Assembly (NCBI GenBank): GCA_019748175.1
Contig: JAIEPX010000013.1
Coordinates: 1-40,473, forward strand
Reading direction: 5' to 3'
Source: Gammaproteobacteria bacterium
GTDB lineage: Bacteria; Pseudomonadota; Gammaproteobacteria; JAIEPX01
Length of the DNA: 40,473 bases
In this document: positions 31,810 through 40,473 of the stretch, in pieces
Layout of the letters: each line of letters opens with the position of its first letter
Numbering within the stretch: the first letter of the stretch is position 1
Notes under the pieces: generated by a model
The model's input: only the letters and a program-made list of their open reading frames with translations
The model's database searches: none
Told to the model about the DNA's origin: nothing
Program-made: the position numbers and the translations under genes

Positions 31810-32511
31810 ATGCCCAGTGAAAACATCGATAAAACGCCATCTTCCAACATTTCTGTCATTACCATTGATGGCCCTAGCGGAACAGGTAAAGGAACTTTGG
31901 GGCGACAAGTTGCACGTTATTTAAACTGGCATTTTCTGGATAGCGGTGCGTTATACCGCATATTGGCTTTAGCCGTTTTAGATAGGAAAATTCCTCAGGA
32001 TGATCTTCACACCATCGAGGCCTTAGCTGAAAAGTTGCCTGTGGAGTTTGAGTTCGGCAACGATCATTGGCAGGTACTGTTCGAAGGCCGAGATGTGGTG
32101 TCTGAACTGCACACAGAAGCTATAGGGCATTTAGCTTCCCAATTGGCCGCGAATAAAGAAGTCCGCAGAGCCTTACTGGCTCGCCAACGGGCATTCAGAG
32201 AGGCACCTGGATTGGTTACTGATGGCCGAGATATGGGGACTATTATTTTCCCCGACGCCACCTTGAAAATTTATCTCCATGCTTCCCCGGAGGTCAGAGC
32301 ACAACGACGTTATAAGCAGTTGAAGGGCAGCGGGTTAGATGTTAAACTTTCACAGATTTTACAGGAGCTTGCAGCTCGAGATGCTCGAGATAGTCAACGT
32401 CAAATTGCTCCGATGGTAGCCGCTGCAGATGCGGTCATTATCGATACCAGCGATTTGACAGCCGATGAGGTTTTGACAAAAGTGCTCGAGTTGGTCAAAG
32501 AGCGACTGTAA
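31810..32511 (+). CDS. cmk: Cytidylate kinase
   Basis: Cmk phosphorylates CMP and dCMP with ATP in the cytoplasm. The product (233 residues from the start chosen; E. coli 227) has the P-loop VITIDGPSGTGKGTLGRQVA near the N-terminus. It also has FLDSGALYRILA, the DGRDMGTIIFPDA segment and RAQRRYKQL in the lid region. In-frame starts are GTG 31792, ATG 31804 and ATG 31810. AAGG at 31797-31800 is 9 bases from the last and only 3 from the middle one, so I prefer 31810; all give a short extra N-terminus. rpsA follows after 74 bases, the usual cmk-rpsA order. Confidence 0.95.
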   Translation: MPSENIDKTPSSNISVITIDGPSGTGKGTLGRQVARYLNWHFLDSGALYRILALAVLDRKIPQDDLHTIEALAEKLPVEFEFGNDHWQVLFEGRDVVSELHTEAIGHLASQLAANKEVRRALLARQRAFREAPGLVTDGRDMGTIIFPDATLKIYLHASPEVRAQRRYKQLKGSGLDVKLSQILQELAARDARDSQRQIAPMVAAADAVIIDTSDLTADEVLTKVLELVKERL

Positions 32512-32585
32512 TTGGGGTTCCCGCCGCTGTTTCACGCAGTGTCTGGGGATGAAGTTAACTAACCGAAAATGTGTAGGAATTTTTA

Positions 32586-34259
32586 ATGACAACTTTTGCA
32601 GAACTTTTAGCGGAGAGTTTGGAACAGAATAATCTTCGTGTAGGCTCTATCATTAGAGCGAGTATTGTGGCGATTGGACAAGATGCAGTGCTTGTTAACG
32701 CTGGATTAAAGTCAGACGCGGTGATCGATCTTGATGAATTCAAAAACACTCGAGGCGAGATCGAAGTAAAACCCGGCGATCAAATTGATGTGATGATCGA
32801 AGCTATTGAAGATGGTTTCGGCGCAACGCGTCTATCTCGTGAAAAAGCGAAACGAATTGAAGCGTGGACAGAACTAGAAAAAGCCTACAAAAATCATGAA
32901 ACCATTACAGGTATCATCATCGAACGTGTTAAAGGCGGGTTTACAGTCGCGATTAATAATATTCGTGCATTCTTACCAGGCTCACTCGTTGATGTACGTC
33001 CCGTTCGTGATCCAGGGTATTTAGAAGGTAAAGAACTGGAATTTAAACTGATTAAAATGGACCAAAAACGCAGCAATATCGTTGTTTCAAGACGTGCTGT
33101 GGTCGAAGCAGAATCTGGCGCAGAACGCGAAGCGTTGCTCGATAAGATAGAAGAAGGCCAAGAAATTCTGGGTGTTGTTAAAAATATCACTGATTATGGT
33201 GCTTTCGTTGATTTGGGTGGTATCGACGGTCTATTACATATCACGGATATGTCATGGAAACGCGTTAAACATCCGAGCGAGATTCTCAATGTAGGCGATG
33301 AAATTTCTGTGAAAGTCTTGAAATTCGACAAAGATAAAAAACGTGTTTCTCTTGGGCTCAAACAAATGGGCGAAGATCCGTGGGAAAATATTGCACGACG
33401 TTACCCAGTTAACACACGTTTATTCGGTTCTGTTACCAACATTGCTGATTACGGTTGCTTTGTTCAATTGGAAGAAGGTATTGAAGGATTGGTTCACATG
33501 TCTGAAATGGACTGGACCAACAAAAATATTCATCCTTCAAAAGTAGTTCAATTGGGTGATGAAGTTGAAGTGATCGTGTTGGATATAGACGAAGACCGTC
33601 GTCGTATTTCACTCGGTATTAAACAATGCCAAACCAATCCTTGGGAAGCGTATTCTCAAAACCACAAAAAAGACGAGATCATTAAAGGTAGTATTAAATC
33701 CATTACTGATTTTGGTATTTTCATCGGTCTTGAAGGTGGAATTGATGGTTTAGTGCACCTATCGGATATTTCTTGGACAGAACCTGGCGAATCTGCAGTT
33801 CGTTTATACACTAAAGGTCAAGAAGTCGAAGCAATTATTCTTGCTATTGATCCAGACCGTGAACGTATTTCACTTGGTGTTAAACAATTACAACCTGATC
33901 CACTCGGAAACTTTTTTGACAAAAACGAGAAAGGTTCTAAAGTTTCAGCAAAAGTAATTGAAGTTGATGCCAAACGAGCTATCGTGGATTTAGGTAATGA
34001 TATCCAAGGTGTTATTCGTGCGGGTGAAATTAGCAACGAGCGTGTGAATGATGTCCGTGATTTCCTCAAAGTTGACGAAGAAGTGGAAGCACGTATATTA
34101 GGACCCGATCGCAAAGGCAGAATGGTTTCTTTATCAATGAAAGATCCTTCAGCTCAAGGCAGTCAACGTGAAGCTCAAGAAGGTTCTGCACCTCCTCCGA
34201 GCGCGACCTTAGGTGACATCTTGAAAGAAAAAATGGGTGGTGGAAAAAGCGAGTCTTAA
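32586..34259 (+). CDS. rpsA: 30S ribosomal protein S1
   Basis: S1 binds the mRNA leader and helps load structured mRNAs on the 30S subunit. The protein has 557 residues, the same length as E. coli S1, and six S1/OB domains in series. Domains 3-6 are easily seen by repeats of the type [41 protein letters not shown] and [21 protein letters not shown], each followed by RISLG or RVSLG. TAGGA lies upstream of the ATG. In many gammaproteobacteria ihfB follows directly; here it does not. Confidence 0.97.
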   Translation: MTTFAELLAESLEQNNLRVGSIIRASIVAIGQDAVLVNAGLKSDAVIDLDEFKNTRGEIEVKPGDQIDVMIEAIEDGFGATRLSREKAKRIEAWTELEKAYKNHETITGIIIERVKGGFTVAINNIRAFLPGSLVDVRPVRDPGYLEGKELEFKLIKMDQKRSNIVVSRRAVVEAESGAEREALLDKIEEGQEILGVVKNITDYGAFVDLGGIDGLLHITDMSWKRVKHPSEILNVGDEISVKVLKFDKDKKRVSLGLKQMGEDPWENIARRYPVNTRLFGSVTNIADYGCFVQLEEGIEGLVHMSEMDWTNKNIHPSKVVQLGDEVEVIVLDIDEDRRRISLGIKQCQTNPWEAYSQNHKKDEIIKGSIKSITDFGIFIGLEGGIDGLVHLSDISWTEPGESAVRLYTKGQEVEAIILAIDPDRERISLGVKQLQPDPLGNFFDKNEKGSKVSAKVIEVDAKRAIVDLGNDIQGVIRAGEISNERVNDVRDFLKVDEEVEARILGPDRKGRMVSLSMKDPSAQGSQREAQEGSAPPPSATLGDILKEKMGGGKSES

Positions 34260-34292
34260 TCGTTTTTTACCGTAAACTCAGTGTTTGTGAAT

Positions 34293-34322
34293 AAGAGAAG
34301 CGTTCTAGCGAGCGCTTCTCTT
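34293..34322 (+). terminator. Terminator-like hairpin after rpsA
   Basis: AAGAGAAGCG (34293-34302) and CGCTTCTCTT (34313-34322) form a perfect 10-bp stem with a 10-base loop, 33 bases after the rpsA stop. Only a short T run follows. It separates rpsA from lapA. Confidence 0.65.
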
Positions 34323-34422
34323 TGATTCAAAGAGCAAGAAGTTAGAGGGAATTTAGAATCTTGTTAACCTAGGATATAAAGTTTTTTTGGTATATCCCAG
34401 TTAAATATAAAGGAAGGTGGCC

Positions 34423-34713
34423 ATGAAACTTATTAAAACTCTTTTCATGCTTTTAGTAGTTGCAGTCGGTATCTCGTTTGCCATTTTAAATGCTAAGTCA
34501 GTCCCATTAAACTATTATTTTGATGCGAAAGAAATTTCGTTGGCATTGTTGATCGCAATTACGTTGGCTGCAGGGGCATTGATCGGTTTATTATTATCAA
34601 TTCCCTCGCTTTTTCGTTTGAAGCGTAGTAATAGACAAATGAAAAATCGCATTAAATTTTTCGAAAAAGAAATAGAACATTTACGCACGTTGCCTTCTAA
34701 GCCATCTGAGTAG
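34423..34713 (+). CDS. lapA: Lipopolysaccharide assembly protein LapA
   Basis: This 96-residue inner-membrane protein has two hydrophobic helices (about 5-20 and 38-62) and a basic, helical cytoplasmic tail (RLKRSNRQMKNRIKFFEKEI), as in LapA/YciS. It works with LapB to control LPS synthesis through FtsH-mediated turnover of LpxC. AAGGAAGG precedes ATG 34423; a GTG six bases upstream is also in frame but badly placed relative to that site. lapB starts 11 bases after the stop, so they form an operon. Confidence 0.9.
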   Translation: MKLIKTLFMLLVVAVGISFAILNAKSVPLNYYFDAKEISLALLIAITLAAGALIGLLLSIPSLFRLKRSNRQMKNRIKFFEKEIEHLRTLPSKPSE

Positions 34714-34724
34714 GTGCTTTCACA

Positions 34725-35894
34725 ATGATATGGCAATATTTTTTTTTATTATTACCAGTTGCCGCTTTTACAGGATGGTATATGGGAAGACGAGGTGAAA
34801 AACTCGCATTGCCCAATTTAAAAAACGCCATACCTTCTGATTATTTTTTAGGTCTTACCTATCTCATCAATGAAGAACCCGATCGCGCAGTAGATGTTTT
34901 TATCAAATTACTTGAAGTGAATGGAGATACTGCAGAAACACATTTAGCATTGGGTGCATTGTTTAGGCAGCGTGGCGAAGTCGATCGCGCAATACGTATT
35001 CATCAGAATTTAATTGCGCGGCCAAATTTAGATAAAACACTTCGTATTCATGTGATGTTGGAATTAGGTCAGGATTATTTAAAAGCGGGTGTATTGGATC
35101 GTGCGGAGAAATTATTTTTAGAATTAGTCTCAATTGGCGGTGAAGTTAAACGGAGTTTGCAGTATTTGCTGACAATTTATGAGCAAGAAAAAGAGTGGTT
35201 TAAAGCGGTTCAAACGGCAGAAAAATTACAATTAATGACAAGAATTCCAATGCAATCGACGATAGCACATTATTATTGTGAGTTAGCGGCAAAAGAATTG
35301 TTAGAGAATCGAGTTGATGAAGCACAAACGCATTTGAAGTTGGCCTTAAGAACAGATAAGCATTGTGTGAGAGCGTGTTTGGCGTTGGCGGATTTAGCGA
35401 TTCAGGAAGGGGAATATAAAACGGCTTTAAAGCAGCTGAAATTGGTCAAGTCTAATGATCCCGATTATATTACAGAGACGATTGAACCTATTCGACAGTG
35501 TTTTCATCATTTAGATCAAGAGCAGTCGTTGTTTGACTATTTGTGGGAATGTTTGGAAGAGCACCCAAGAATTTCAGTGATTCTTGCGTTGTCTGACTTA
35601 ATTCGTCATCGCGAGGGTGATCGGCCGGCGATTGATTTTGTAGCAGAGCAGATACGGCATCATCCGTCGTTGCGAGGTTTGAATCGATTGATTCATTTGT
35701 ATTTGGGTAATACAGTGGGTGATACGAAGGATAAGTTGGAGTTGTTGAATAATCTTGTGACTCAATTGCTTACGCTTAAGCCTGTTTATCGGTGTGTTCA
35801 GTGCGGTTTTTCGGGTACTCAATTATATTGGCAGTGTCCAAGTTGCCATCAGTGGAGTACTGTGCGCGCCATTCAAGGCATCGAGGGCGATTAA
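34725..35894 (+). CDS. lapB: Lipopolysaccharide assembly protein LapB
   Basis: This 389-residue protein matches E. coli LapB/YciM in length and plan. It has an N-terminal membrane anchor (about 1-17), a cytoplasmic series of TPR units (for example THLALGALFRQRGEVDRAIRI) and a C-terminal rubredoxin-like metal site with C357, C360, C371 and C374 in CVQCGF and CPSCHQW. LapB is an adaptor that helps FtsH degrade LpxC and so sets the LPS level. It lies in an operon with lapA. The MITE-like repeat follows about 90 bases downstream. Confidence 0.94.
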   Translation: MIWQYFFLLLPVAAFTGWYMGRRGEKLALPNLKNAIPSDYFLGLTYLINEEPDRAVDVFIKLLEVNGDTAETHLALGALFRQRGEVDRAIRIHQNLIARPNLDKTLRIHVMLELGQDYLKAGVLDRAEKLFLELVSIGGEVKRSLQYLLTIYEQEKEWFKAVQTAEKLQLMTRIPMQSTIAHYYCELAAKELLENRVDEAQTHLKLALRTDKHCVRACLALADLAIQEGEYKTALKQLKLVKSNDPDYITETIEPIRQCFHHLDQEQSLFDYLWECLEEHPRISVILALSDLIRHREGDRPAIDFVAEQIRHHPSLRGLNRLIHLYLGNTVGDTKDKLELLNNLVTQLLTLKPVYRCVQCGFSGTQLYWQCPSCHQWSTVRAIQGIEGD

Positions 35895-35900
35895 TTCGCA

Positions 35901-35924
35901 TTTTTAGAGTTCCCAAAGTCGGCG
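35901..35924. repeat. Fragment of the MITE-like repeat arm
   Basis: TTTTTAGAGTTCCCAAAGTC and the next four bases nearly repeat the segment at 36036-36060 inside copy 2 (TTTTTAGAGCTCCCAAAGTC). This suggests a second, truncated arm lying beside copy 2, comparable to the doubled arm in copy 1. Confidence 0.5.
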
Positions 35925-35985
35925 CGAGAATTCGACATCCTTTTCGCTTAACCAAAAAAAATCGAAGAATTAAAAAATTCTAAGG

Positions 35986-36377
35986 GAGTTGGACTGGGCA
36001 AGACGACCTTTTCAAGACCGCCGCGTAAGAATAAATTTTTTAGAGCTCCCAAAGTCGGCGTTACAATCCGACTGTCTTTCCGAAAATGGCTCACTCGGGT
36101 CCCCCTCGCTGCGCTTTATTTTTCTCCAAGAAAGTCGGATTCTTCGCCTACGCGACTCAGGATAATTAAATTTTACTGCCACAAGCAAAGTCAATGGGGC
36201 TTCTCGCTTTTTTTAATGAAGCTTTCCAGAGCCACAGAAATAAAAACTTAGCACGGAGTTGAAAAGACTGGGCAAGATCTACCTTTTCAAGATCGTGAGA
36301 AACAGGATGTTTCGACCGAAGCCTACACGGATGTATTTACGGCGGTCTTGAAAAGGTCGTCTTGCCCAGTCCCACTC
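35986..36377. repeat. MITE-like non-coding repeat, copy 2
   Basis: This 392-bp element lies between lapB and the SET-like gene. The left end (35986, GAGTTGGACTGGGCAAGACG) and right end (CGTCTTGCCCAGT closing at 36370, then ACTC at 36374-36377) are inverted repeats of about 37 bp. The body matches 1223-1607 with high similarity, including the run ACTCGGGTCCCCCTCGCTGC and GTCGGATTCTTCGCCTACGC. The internal end-like half-copy is at 36267-36295. No ORF of substance lies inside. It lacks the extra inverted arm of copy 1 and is probably moved by a transposase encoded elsewhere. Confidence 0.82.
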
Positions 36378-36393
36378 ATGAGATCCACAAGAT

Positions 36394-38082
36394 TTATTTC
36401 TTCGTATCGAGAGAAATTACCGATTCTTTTTTCGTATCGCTTGTGTTCATCGGTGTGAGAGGTTTGTTTAACAAACTTGATGCGTGTAATTTAAGTCGAA
36501 ACTGTTGAGAGTTAGCGGCTTTTTGTAAACTCGATGTGACTGAAAAACTTTCAAGATGTGCACGGATTTGTCTTAATAAAGCTTCATCGCCTTCGATCCA
36601 AAAATTTTGCTGTGTATCCATTTTCCAGCCTTTTTCAATCGTATTTTGTTTCAGCACTGAGTAAAGTACCTTCATGGTAAGTTCGTCTAGCCGAGCTGCT
36701 GTTGGTTGTTGTGGTATAGTATGAGTAGCCGCTAATGTAGTTTTTTGATTTGACTCTAACAATTGACGATGGCCTTTATAAAAGTTTAATTGTATCGATA
36801 ATTCTAGAATTAAAGGTTCAAGGTGTTTATGAGATACTTTGAGTTTATTTTTAAACGCTTCTAGTTCTTCAAAAACTTGATTAGGATTGTAGTGAGAGCA
36901 TATGGTCTGAATTTTCATAATGACGGCCAAATCATTTTTCTCGTAATAACTTTTACCATCCAATTTTTTTCGATTGAGATGAAAATTTGCGATGAAACGA
37001 GTATTATTAATAAAGATTATAGCGCAGTCTTGATTTACTTTTGTTGATTCTTTCAGAAAATAGTATACTTTATCATTCGCCTCTGAATTACAGTGTGGAG
37101 TAGGTCTTTTTCCTTGGGGATTATACTTCGGATTAACTGTAAATCGATTTTGAAGATTTACCGTTCCGATGATATCTCCGTCTATATCAAATAAGGCAAA
37201 ACTTCCATCACCAGCTTTGCTCTCATCCATATCTTTCCAATAATTGCCGTACGGATAACACAACGGCTCTCCATCTTGAATTTCTCGTCTAGAGATAAAA
37301 CTAACTGTTGGGACAGGAGAATTGACTCCCCCATTTGGAACAAGATTTGCTGTAAGGACTAATTTTTTGAGATGTTCTGGCATATCGATTTTTTCAAGGT
37401 CTTCTTCAAGAGGGGCATGTTGAAACAGTGTTGTAATGTTTTGAACGTTTTGAGCATCGTATATTGCGCGTCCGTAGAGTTGCCAGAAAGTATTCGTTTG
37501 AGATTTATCTCTCCCTGCGAGAAATCCATTCGGATAAAATTTTCCGTCACCTTGCGAGACAATCACACCGGAGTAGTTTCCAACGCAGACACCTGCCGGT
37601 AAAGGCTTCTTCTTTTTTGAATGATAAAAAGCACATTTTCCTACGGATTTGTATTGTGAATCTTGATTCGCGCTCATATCAGCAATAACAAAATGATTAG
37701 CTCCGTGATTCCAAGTTTGGAAAGTGTGAACTTCTAAACTAACGGCGGCTACTTTTTGAAATAAATTTTGTCGACGTTTTTGATGAATTAGAGGAGCATC
37801 TGACCACTGAATATTATCTTGTTCACAAAAGTCTTTTACTGAAATTGATTTTACTACGCCGCCTAGTGCTGGAGGTTTATCAGCAATTAGTAACGTCTCA
37901 GTAGGTTTAGCATAAAAAACAGGCTCGAGTGGACCTTCTAAATCAGCGTTCGTGGATCGTTGTAGTAGCTGTGGGAATAATCCCTGCACGCTAGGATCAT
38001 TGGAATCGACAAATTGGACATTGGGGTTGCCTTGTAATTTCGAAAATAGTTTAGATAATTCTTCTGCTGATGTTAGTTTCAT
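36394..38082 (-). CDS. SET-domain-like protein, candidate protein methyltransferase / effector
   Basis: This 562-residue protein has no signal peptide. Residues about 160-282 show the outline of a SET domain. LPAGVCVGNYSGVIVS (161-176) resembles the first strands with the usual xGxYxGxxI pattern. ITTLFQHAPLEEDLE (216-230) sits where the F-x-N-H motif is expected. ANLVPN (245-250) and VSFISRREIQDGEPLCYPYG (260-279) then match the R-x-I-x-x-G-E-x-L-x-x-x-Y-G end with the catalytic-type Tyr. The classical NHSC motif is not conserved. The C-terminal ~200 residues are helical and unassigned. GAGG precedes the ATG. SET effectors that methylate host histones are known in Legionella (RomA/LegAS4) and Chlamydia (NUE); a similar role here is inference. 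The gene is transcribed divergently from galU. Confidence 0.55.
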   Translation of the reverse strand: MKLTSAEELSKLFSKLQGNPNVQFVDSNDPSVQGLFPQLLQRSTNADLEGPLEPVFYAKPTETLLIADKPPALGGVVKSISVKDFCEQDNIQWSDAPLIHQKRRQNLFQKVAAVSLEVHTFQTWNHGANHFVIADMSANQDSQYKSVGKCAFYHSKKKKPLPAGVCVGNYSGVIVSQGDGKFYPNGFLAGRDKSQTNTFWQLYGRAIYDAQNVQNITTLFQHAPLEEDLEKIDMPEHLKKLVLTANLVPNGGVNSPVPTVSFISRREIQDGEPLCYPYGNYWKDMDESKAGDGSFALFDIDGDIIGTVNLQNRFTVNPKYNPQGKRPTPHCNSEANDKVYYFLKESTKVNQDCAIIFINNTRFIANFHLNRKKLDGKSYYEKNDLAVIMKIQTICSHYNPNQVFEELEAFKNKLKVSHKHLEPLILELSIQLNFYKGHRQLLESNQKTTLAATHTIPQQPTAARLDELTMKVLYSVLKQNTIEKGWKMDTQQNFWIEGDEALLRQIRAHLESFSVTSSLQKAANSQQFRLKLHASSLLNKPLTPMNTSDTKKESVISLDTKK

Positions 38083-38157
38083 AATTGGCCTCGATTTCGG
38101 AGTAATTTTATATAAGCGCTTTAAAACGCAGCATCATACCATGTAATATTAACAATT

Positions 38158-38176
38158 GATAGTGAGAATCGTTGTT
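38158..38176. promoter_or_regulatory. Fur-box-like sequence upstream of galU
   Basis: GATAGTGAGAATCGTTGTT agrees with the 19-base Fur consensus (GATAATGATAATCATTATC) at 14 positions. It lies in the divergent region between the SET-like gene and galU. One match by eye is weak evidence for iron control. Confidence 0.25.
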
Positions 38177-38236
38177 GTGATAGCCGCTAAATTGTCTTAA
38201 CATTGCTCTGAGTTATCAACTGTAGAAGGCGTCATC

Positions 38237-39130
38237 ATGCTGAAAAAAGTGACTAAAGCGGTATTTCCCGTGGCAGGAATGGGGACACGTTTCTTACCTG
38301 CAACCAAGGCCAGCCCTAAAGAGATGCTTCCGATTGTCGATATCCCACTGATTCAATATGCCGTTGAAGAGGCTGTGGCGGCTGGGATCACACAGTTAAT
38401 TTTTGTGACAAGCTCCAGTAAGCGCGCCATTGAAGACCACTTCGACTCTAATTATGAATTAGAATCTAAATTGGAAGAGCGCGGTAAGCTCGATATGTTG
38501 TCTATCGTTAAGGATATTTTACCTCCAGGCGTTAGCTGTGCGTATGTGCGTCAAGCTAATCAGCTAGGGTTGGGGCACGCTGTATTGTGTGCACAATCTA
38601 TTGTGGGCGATGAACCCTTTGCTGTTTTACTCGCAGACGATTTAATTGATTGCGAAGATCATTATTGCTTAGAACGCATGATCGATATGTATCAGAGTAC
38701 AGCGAGTAGTGTGATTGCTGCACAACGCGTTTCGCCAGATGAAACTCAAAAATATGGTATTATGGCCTTAGATGAACGTGATCCGAGCACAGGCTGCTTA
38801 AGGGATATTGTTGAAAAACCAAAACCTTCTGAGGCGCCTTCGAATTTAGCCGCGGTCGGACGTTATATTTTAACGCCGAAAATTTTTGAGCATCTTGCTT
38901 TAATTGGTCGCGGAGCGGGTGGTGAAATTCAATTAACCGATGCCATTTCCAGATTGTTAAAAGAAGAAGATGTATTTGCTTATCAATTTCAGGGTGTGCG
39001 TTACGATTGCGGTAGTAAATTAGGCTATTTACAAGCGACGGTGAGTTATGCACTGCGTCATCCTGAAGTGGGTGAAGAATTTAAAGCCTATTTGGGAAGC
39101 TTACCATTGCAAGAATTGTGTGAGATTTAA
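38237..39130 (+). CDS. galU: UTP--glucose-1-phosphate uridylyltransferase
   Basis: GalU makes UDP-glucose from glucose-1-phosphate and UTP for LPS and other glycans. The 297-residue protein (E. coli 302) has the nucleotide-binding signature [20 protein letters not shown], then [31 protein letters not shown] and [10 protein letters not shown], all typical of GalU. The ATG at 38237 matches the family start. ccmA begins 3 bases after the stop, so galU and the ccm genes are probably one transcript, an unusual partnership. Confidence 0.96.
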   Translation: MLKKVTKAVFPVAGMGTRFLPATKASPKEMLPIVDIPLIQYAVEEAVAAGITQLIFVTSSSKRAIEDHFDSNYELESKLEERGKLDMLSIVKDILPPGVSCAYVRQANQLGLGHAVLCAQSIVGDEPFAVLLADDLIDCEDHYCLERMIDMYQSTASSVIAAQRVSPDETQKYGIMALDERDPSTGCLRDIVEKPKPSEAPSNLAAVGRYILTPKIFEHLALIGRGAGGEIQLTDAISRLLKEEDVFAYQFQGVRYDCGSKLGYLQATVSYALRHPEVGEEFKAYLGSLPLQELCEI

Positions 39131-39133
39131 AGG

Positions 39134-39781
39134 GTGATTTCTTCTTTTGATTCAAATTCTCAGGGATTGATCGTCAAAAATTTAACCTGTCTTCGTAATC
39201 ATCGACTGCTTTTTCGAGGAATTAATTTTACACTTAATCCCGGTGAAGTATTGCATGTTCACGGGGAAAATGGCGTTGGAAAATCCAGTTTGTTACGAAT
39301 ATTGTGCGGATTATTGGAGCCTGCTGAAGGAGAGATTCGTTGGCGGGGCGAATTAAATTCTGCAGATCCATTTCAGTATAAAAGAGACATTGGGTATTTA
39401 GGACATAAGCTGGGATTAAAAGATCGACTCACAGTCGCTGAAAATATAAAAATATTTATTGATTCAAAAAATAAAGAGGAGTGTCAAAAATTAATTGATA
39501 CAGTTTTAAACCGCATGGGAATATTTAATTTAAAAAATCATTTATGTGAAACACTTTCAGCAGGTCAAAAACAACGTACCGCGATAGCGAGATTACTGGC
39601 GAGAAAATGCACAGTATGGTTGTTGGATGAGCCTTTTACCTCTATAGATATAGCAGGAATCGATGTGTTAGAAACAGTTATTCAAGAGCATACAAAAGAA
39701 GGTGGAATGGTTGTGCTGACTTCTCATCAGCCTGTTGAGCTCAAGGAAATTTCACTACAGATGTTATATTTGAATGCGTGA
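39134..39781 (+). CDS. ccmA: Cytochrome c biogenesis haem exporter, ATP-binding protein CcmA
   Basis: CcmA is the ATPase of the CcmABCD complex, which releases haem-loaded CcmE for cytochrome c maturation (system I). The 215-residue ABC protein has Walker A GENGVGKSS (44-52), signature LSAGQKQRTAIARLLA and Walker B VWLLDEPFTSID. Length and the short, single-domain form fit CcmA, and ccmB follows. The only reasonable start is a GTG 3 bases after the galU stop, with a purine-rich leader lying in the galU end, which suggests translational coupling. Confidence 0.9.
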   Translation: MISSFDSNSQGLIVKNLTCLRNHRLLFRGINFTLNPGEVLHVHGENGVGKSSLLRILCGLLEPAEGEIRWRGELNSADPFQYKRDIGYLGHKLGLKDRLTVAENIKIFIDSKNKEECQKLIDTVLNRMGIFNLKNHLCETLSAGQKQRTAIARLLARKCTVWLLDEPFTSIDIAGIDVLETVIQEHTKEGGMVVLTSHQPVELKEISLQMLYLNA

Positions 39782-39819
39782 ATTAGTGAAAATGAAGTTT
39801 GATTCAAGTGGAAAATTTT

Positions 39820-40473
39820 ATGCTTAGACAATTTTGGCTTCATGATCTTATTGCAAATTTTCGTAGCCGCGCAGAATTGCTGCTGCCTGTGTTGTTTTTT
39901 GTGATGGTGATTGCGTTATTTCCGATGGCGTTAAGTGTTGATCCAGGTTTAATTCAAGCCATGGCTCCTGCCGTCATGTGGGTGGCTGCACTGTTATCAG
40001 CATTAATGGCATTAAACGGTTTATTGCGACAAGATCATGCGGAAGGATTTTTAGAGCAGTGCATTTTAAGTCCTATTTCACTACCTGGATTAATTTTCGC
40101 CAAAGTTTGGGCTCACTGGTTGGTTACAGGGCTTCCACTTATTATTCTTTCACCTATTCTCGGAAAAATGCTTTTTCTTTCCTGGACTGGAATTGGTGCC
40201 CTTGTTATTAGTTTATTGTTAGGTACGCCAATTTTAAGCTTTATCGGGGCGGCTGGCGTAGGATTAACGCTTGGACTCCGTAACGCCAGTTTGCTGTTAA
40301 CCTTATTAGTCCTTCCGTTGTATGTTCCGGTGCTCATTTTTGGTACCAGTAGTGTCATGACAGCCACCTTGGGCCAGCCTATACTTTCACCCTTGTTATT
40401 TCTTGCTGCCATGTTAGTTCTTGCAATCACCTTTATCCCCTGGGCAACCGCCGCGGCCGTACGGCTTGGCTTG
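39820..40473 (+). CDS. ccmB: Haem exporter permease CcmB (runs off the window end)
   Basis: From ATG 39820 the frame stays open to the last base, giving 218 codons without a stop. The start MLRQFWLHDLIANFRSRAEL, about six hydrophobic segments, and LRQDHAEGFLEQCILSPISL match CcmB, the membrane part of the CcmAB exporter (usually about 220 residues). So nearly the whole protein is present and only the end is missing. It lies 38 bases after ccmA. ccmC and the other ccm genes are expected just beyond the window. Confidence 0.9.
   Translation, partial: MLRQFWLHDLIANFRSRAELLLPVLFFVMVIALFPMALSVDPGLIQAMAPAVMWVAALLSALMALNGLLRQDHAEGFLEQCILSPISLPGLIFAKVWAHWLVTGLPLIILSPILGKMLFLSWTGIGALVISLLLGTPILSFIGAAGVGLTLGLRNASLLLTLLVLPLYVPVLIFGTSSVMTATLGQPILSPLLFLAAMLVLAITFIPWATAAAVRLGL

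Noticed and set aside
35792..35983. 63-codon ORF overlapping the lapB end
   Set aside because: It is out of frame over the lapB zinc-site region and runs into the repeat; not supported.

Overview
The window looks like the chromosome of an AT-rich gammaproteobacterium. It carries core genes in a gammaproteobacterial order (gyrA-serC ... cmk-rpsA, lapA-lapB, galU, ccmA-ccmB, ispG, tsaD). Between them sit large proteins of the kind seen in host-associated Legionellales (Legionella, Coxiella, Berkiella-type): ankyrin-like, Ulp1-like protease, SET-like and PR-1-like proteins. The placement is inference; there is no rRNA or marker that fixes the species. I found no tRNA, rRNA, CRISPR array, phage or intact transposase.

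Layout. 1-1870: the start of an unknown exported protein leaving the window on the minus strand, a decayed HigA-type antitoxin, a secreted PR-1/CAP protein, and a ~500-bp non-coding repeat with long terminal inverted repeats. 1871-4543: ispG and a prpD-type 2-methylcitrate dehydratase. 4632-9995: a 1787-residue surface/secreted protein with two seven-bladed FG-GAP (integrin-like) propellers, each followed by RTX repeats. 9984-13915 (minus): tsaD, then an mvaB-acetoacetyl-CoA synthetase operon. 13993-18702: two effector-like genes, a Ulp1-like cysteine protease ending in a CaaX box and a helical protein of unknown role. 18795-20120 (minus): an MTA/SAH deaminase. 20199-31734: gyrA-serC flanked by two divergent paralogous giant proteins that share an unrecognised ~400-residue domain and ankyrin-like C-terminal parts. 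31810-35894: cmk, rpsA, lapA, lapB. 35895-36393: the second copy of the repeat. 36394-38082 (minus): a SET-domain-like protein. 38237-40473: galU, ccmA and ccmB (the last runs off the end).

How it fits together. The housekeeping genes cover isoprenoid precursors (ispG), propionate (prpD), HMG-CoA/acetoacetate use (mvaB, aacS), nucleoside salvage (mtaD), DNA topology (gyrA), serine/PLP biosynthesis (serC), CMP phosphorylation (cmk), translation (rpsA, tsaD), LPS control (lapAB), UDP-glucose (galU) and haem export for cytochrome c (ccmAB). The accessory genes look like a host-interaction set inserted between them. The most notable points are: (1) a MITE-like repeat family with two copies about 34.7 kb apart; (2) the paralogous giant proteins with a shared domain and an identical 16-bp promoter core; (3) a Ulp1-like protease with a C-terminal CaaX prenylation box and a PmrA-box-like site upstream; (4) a SET-like candidate methyltransferase; and (5) the double-propeller RTX adhesin.
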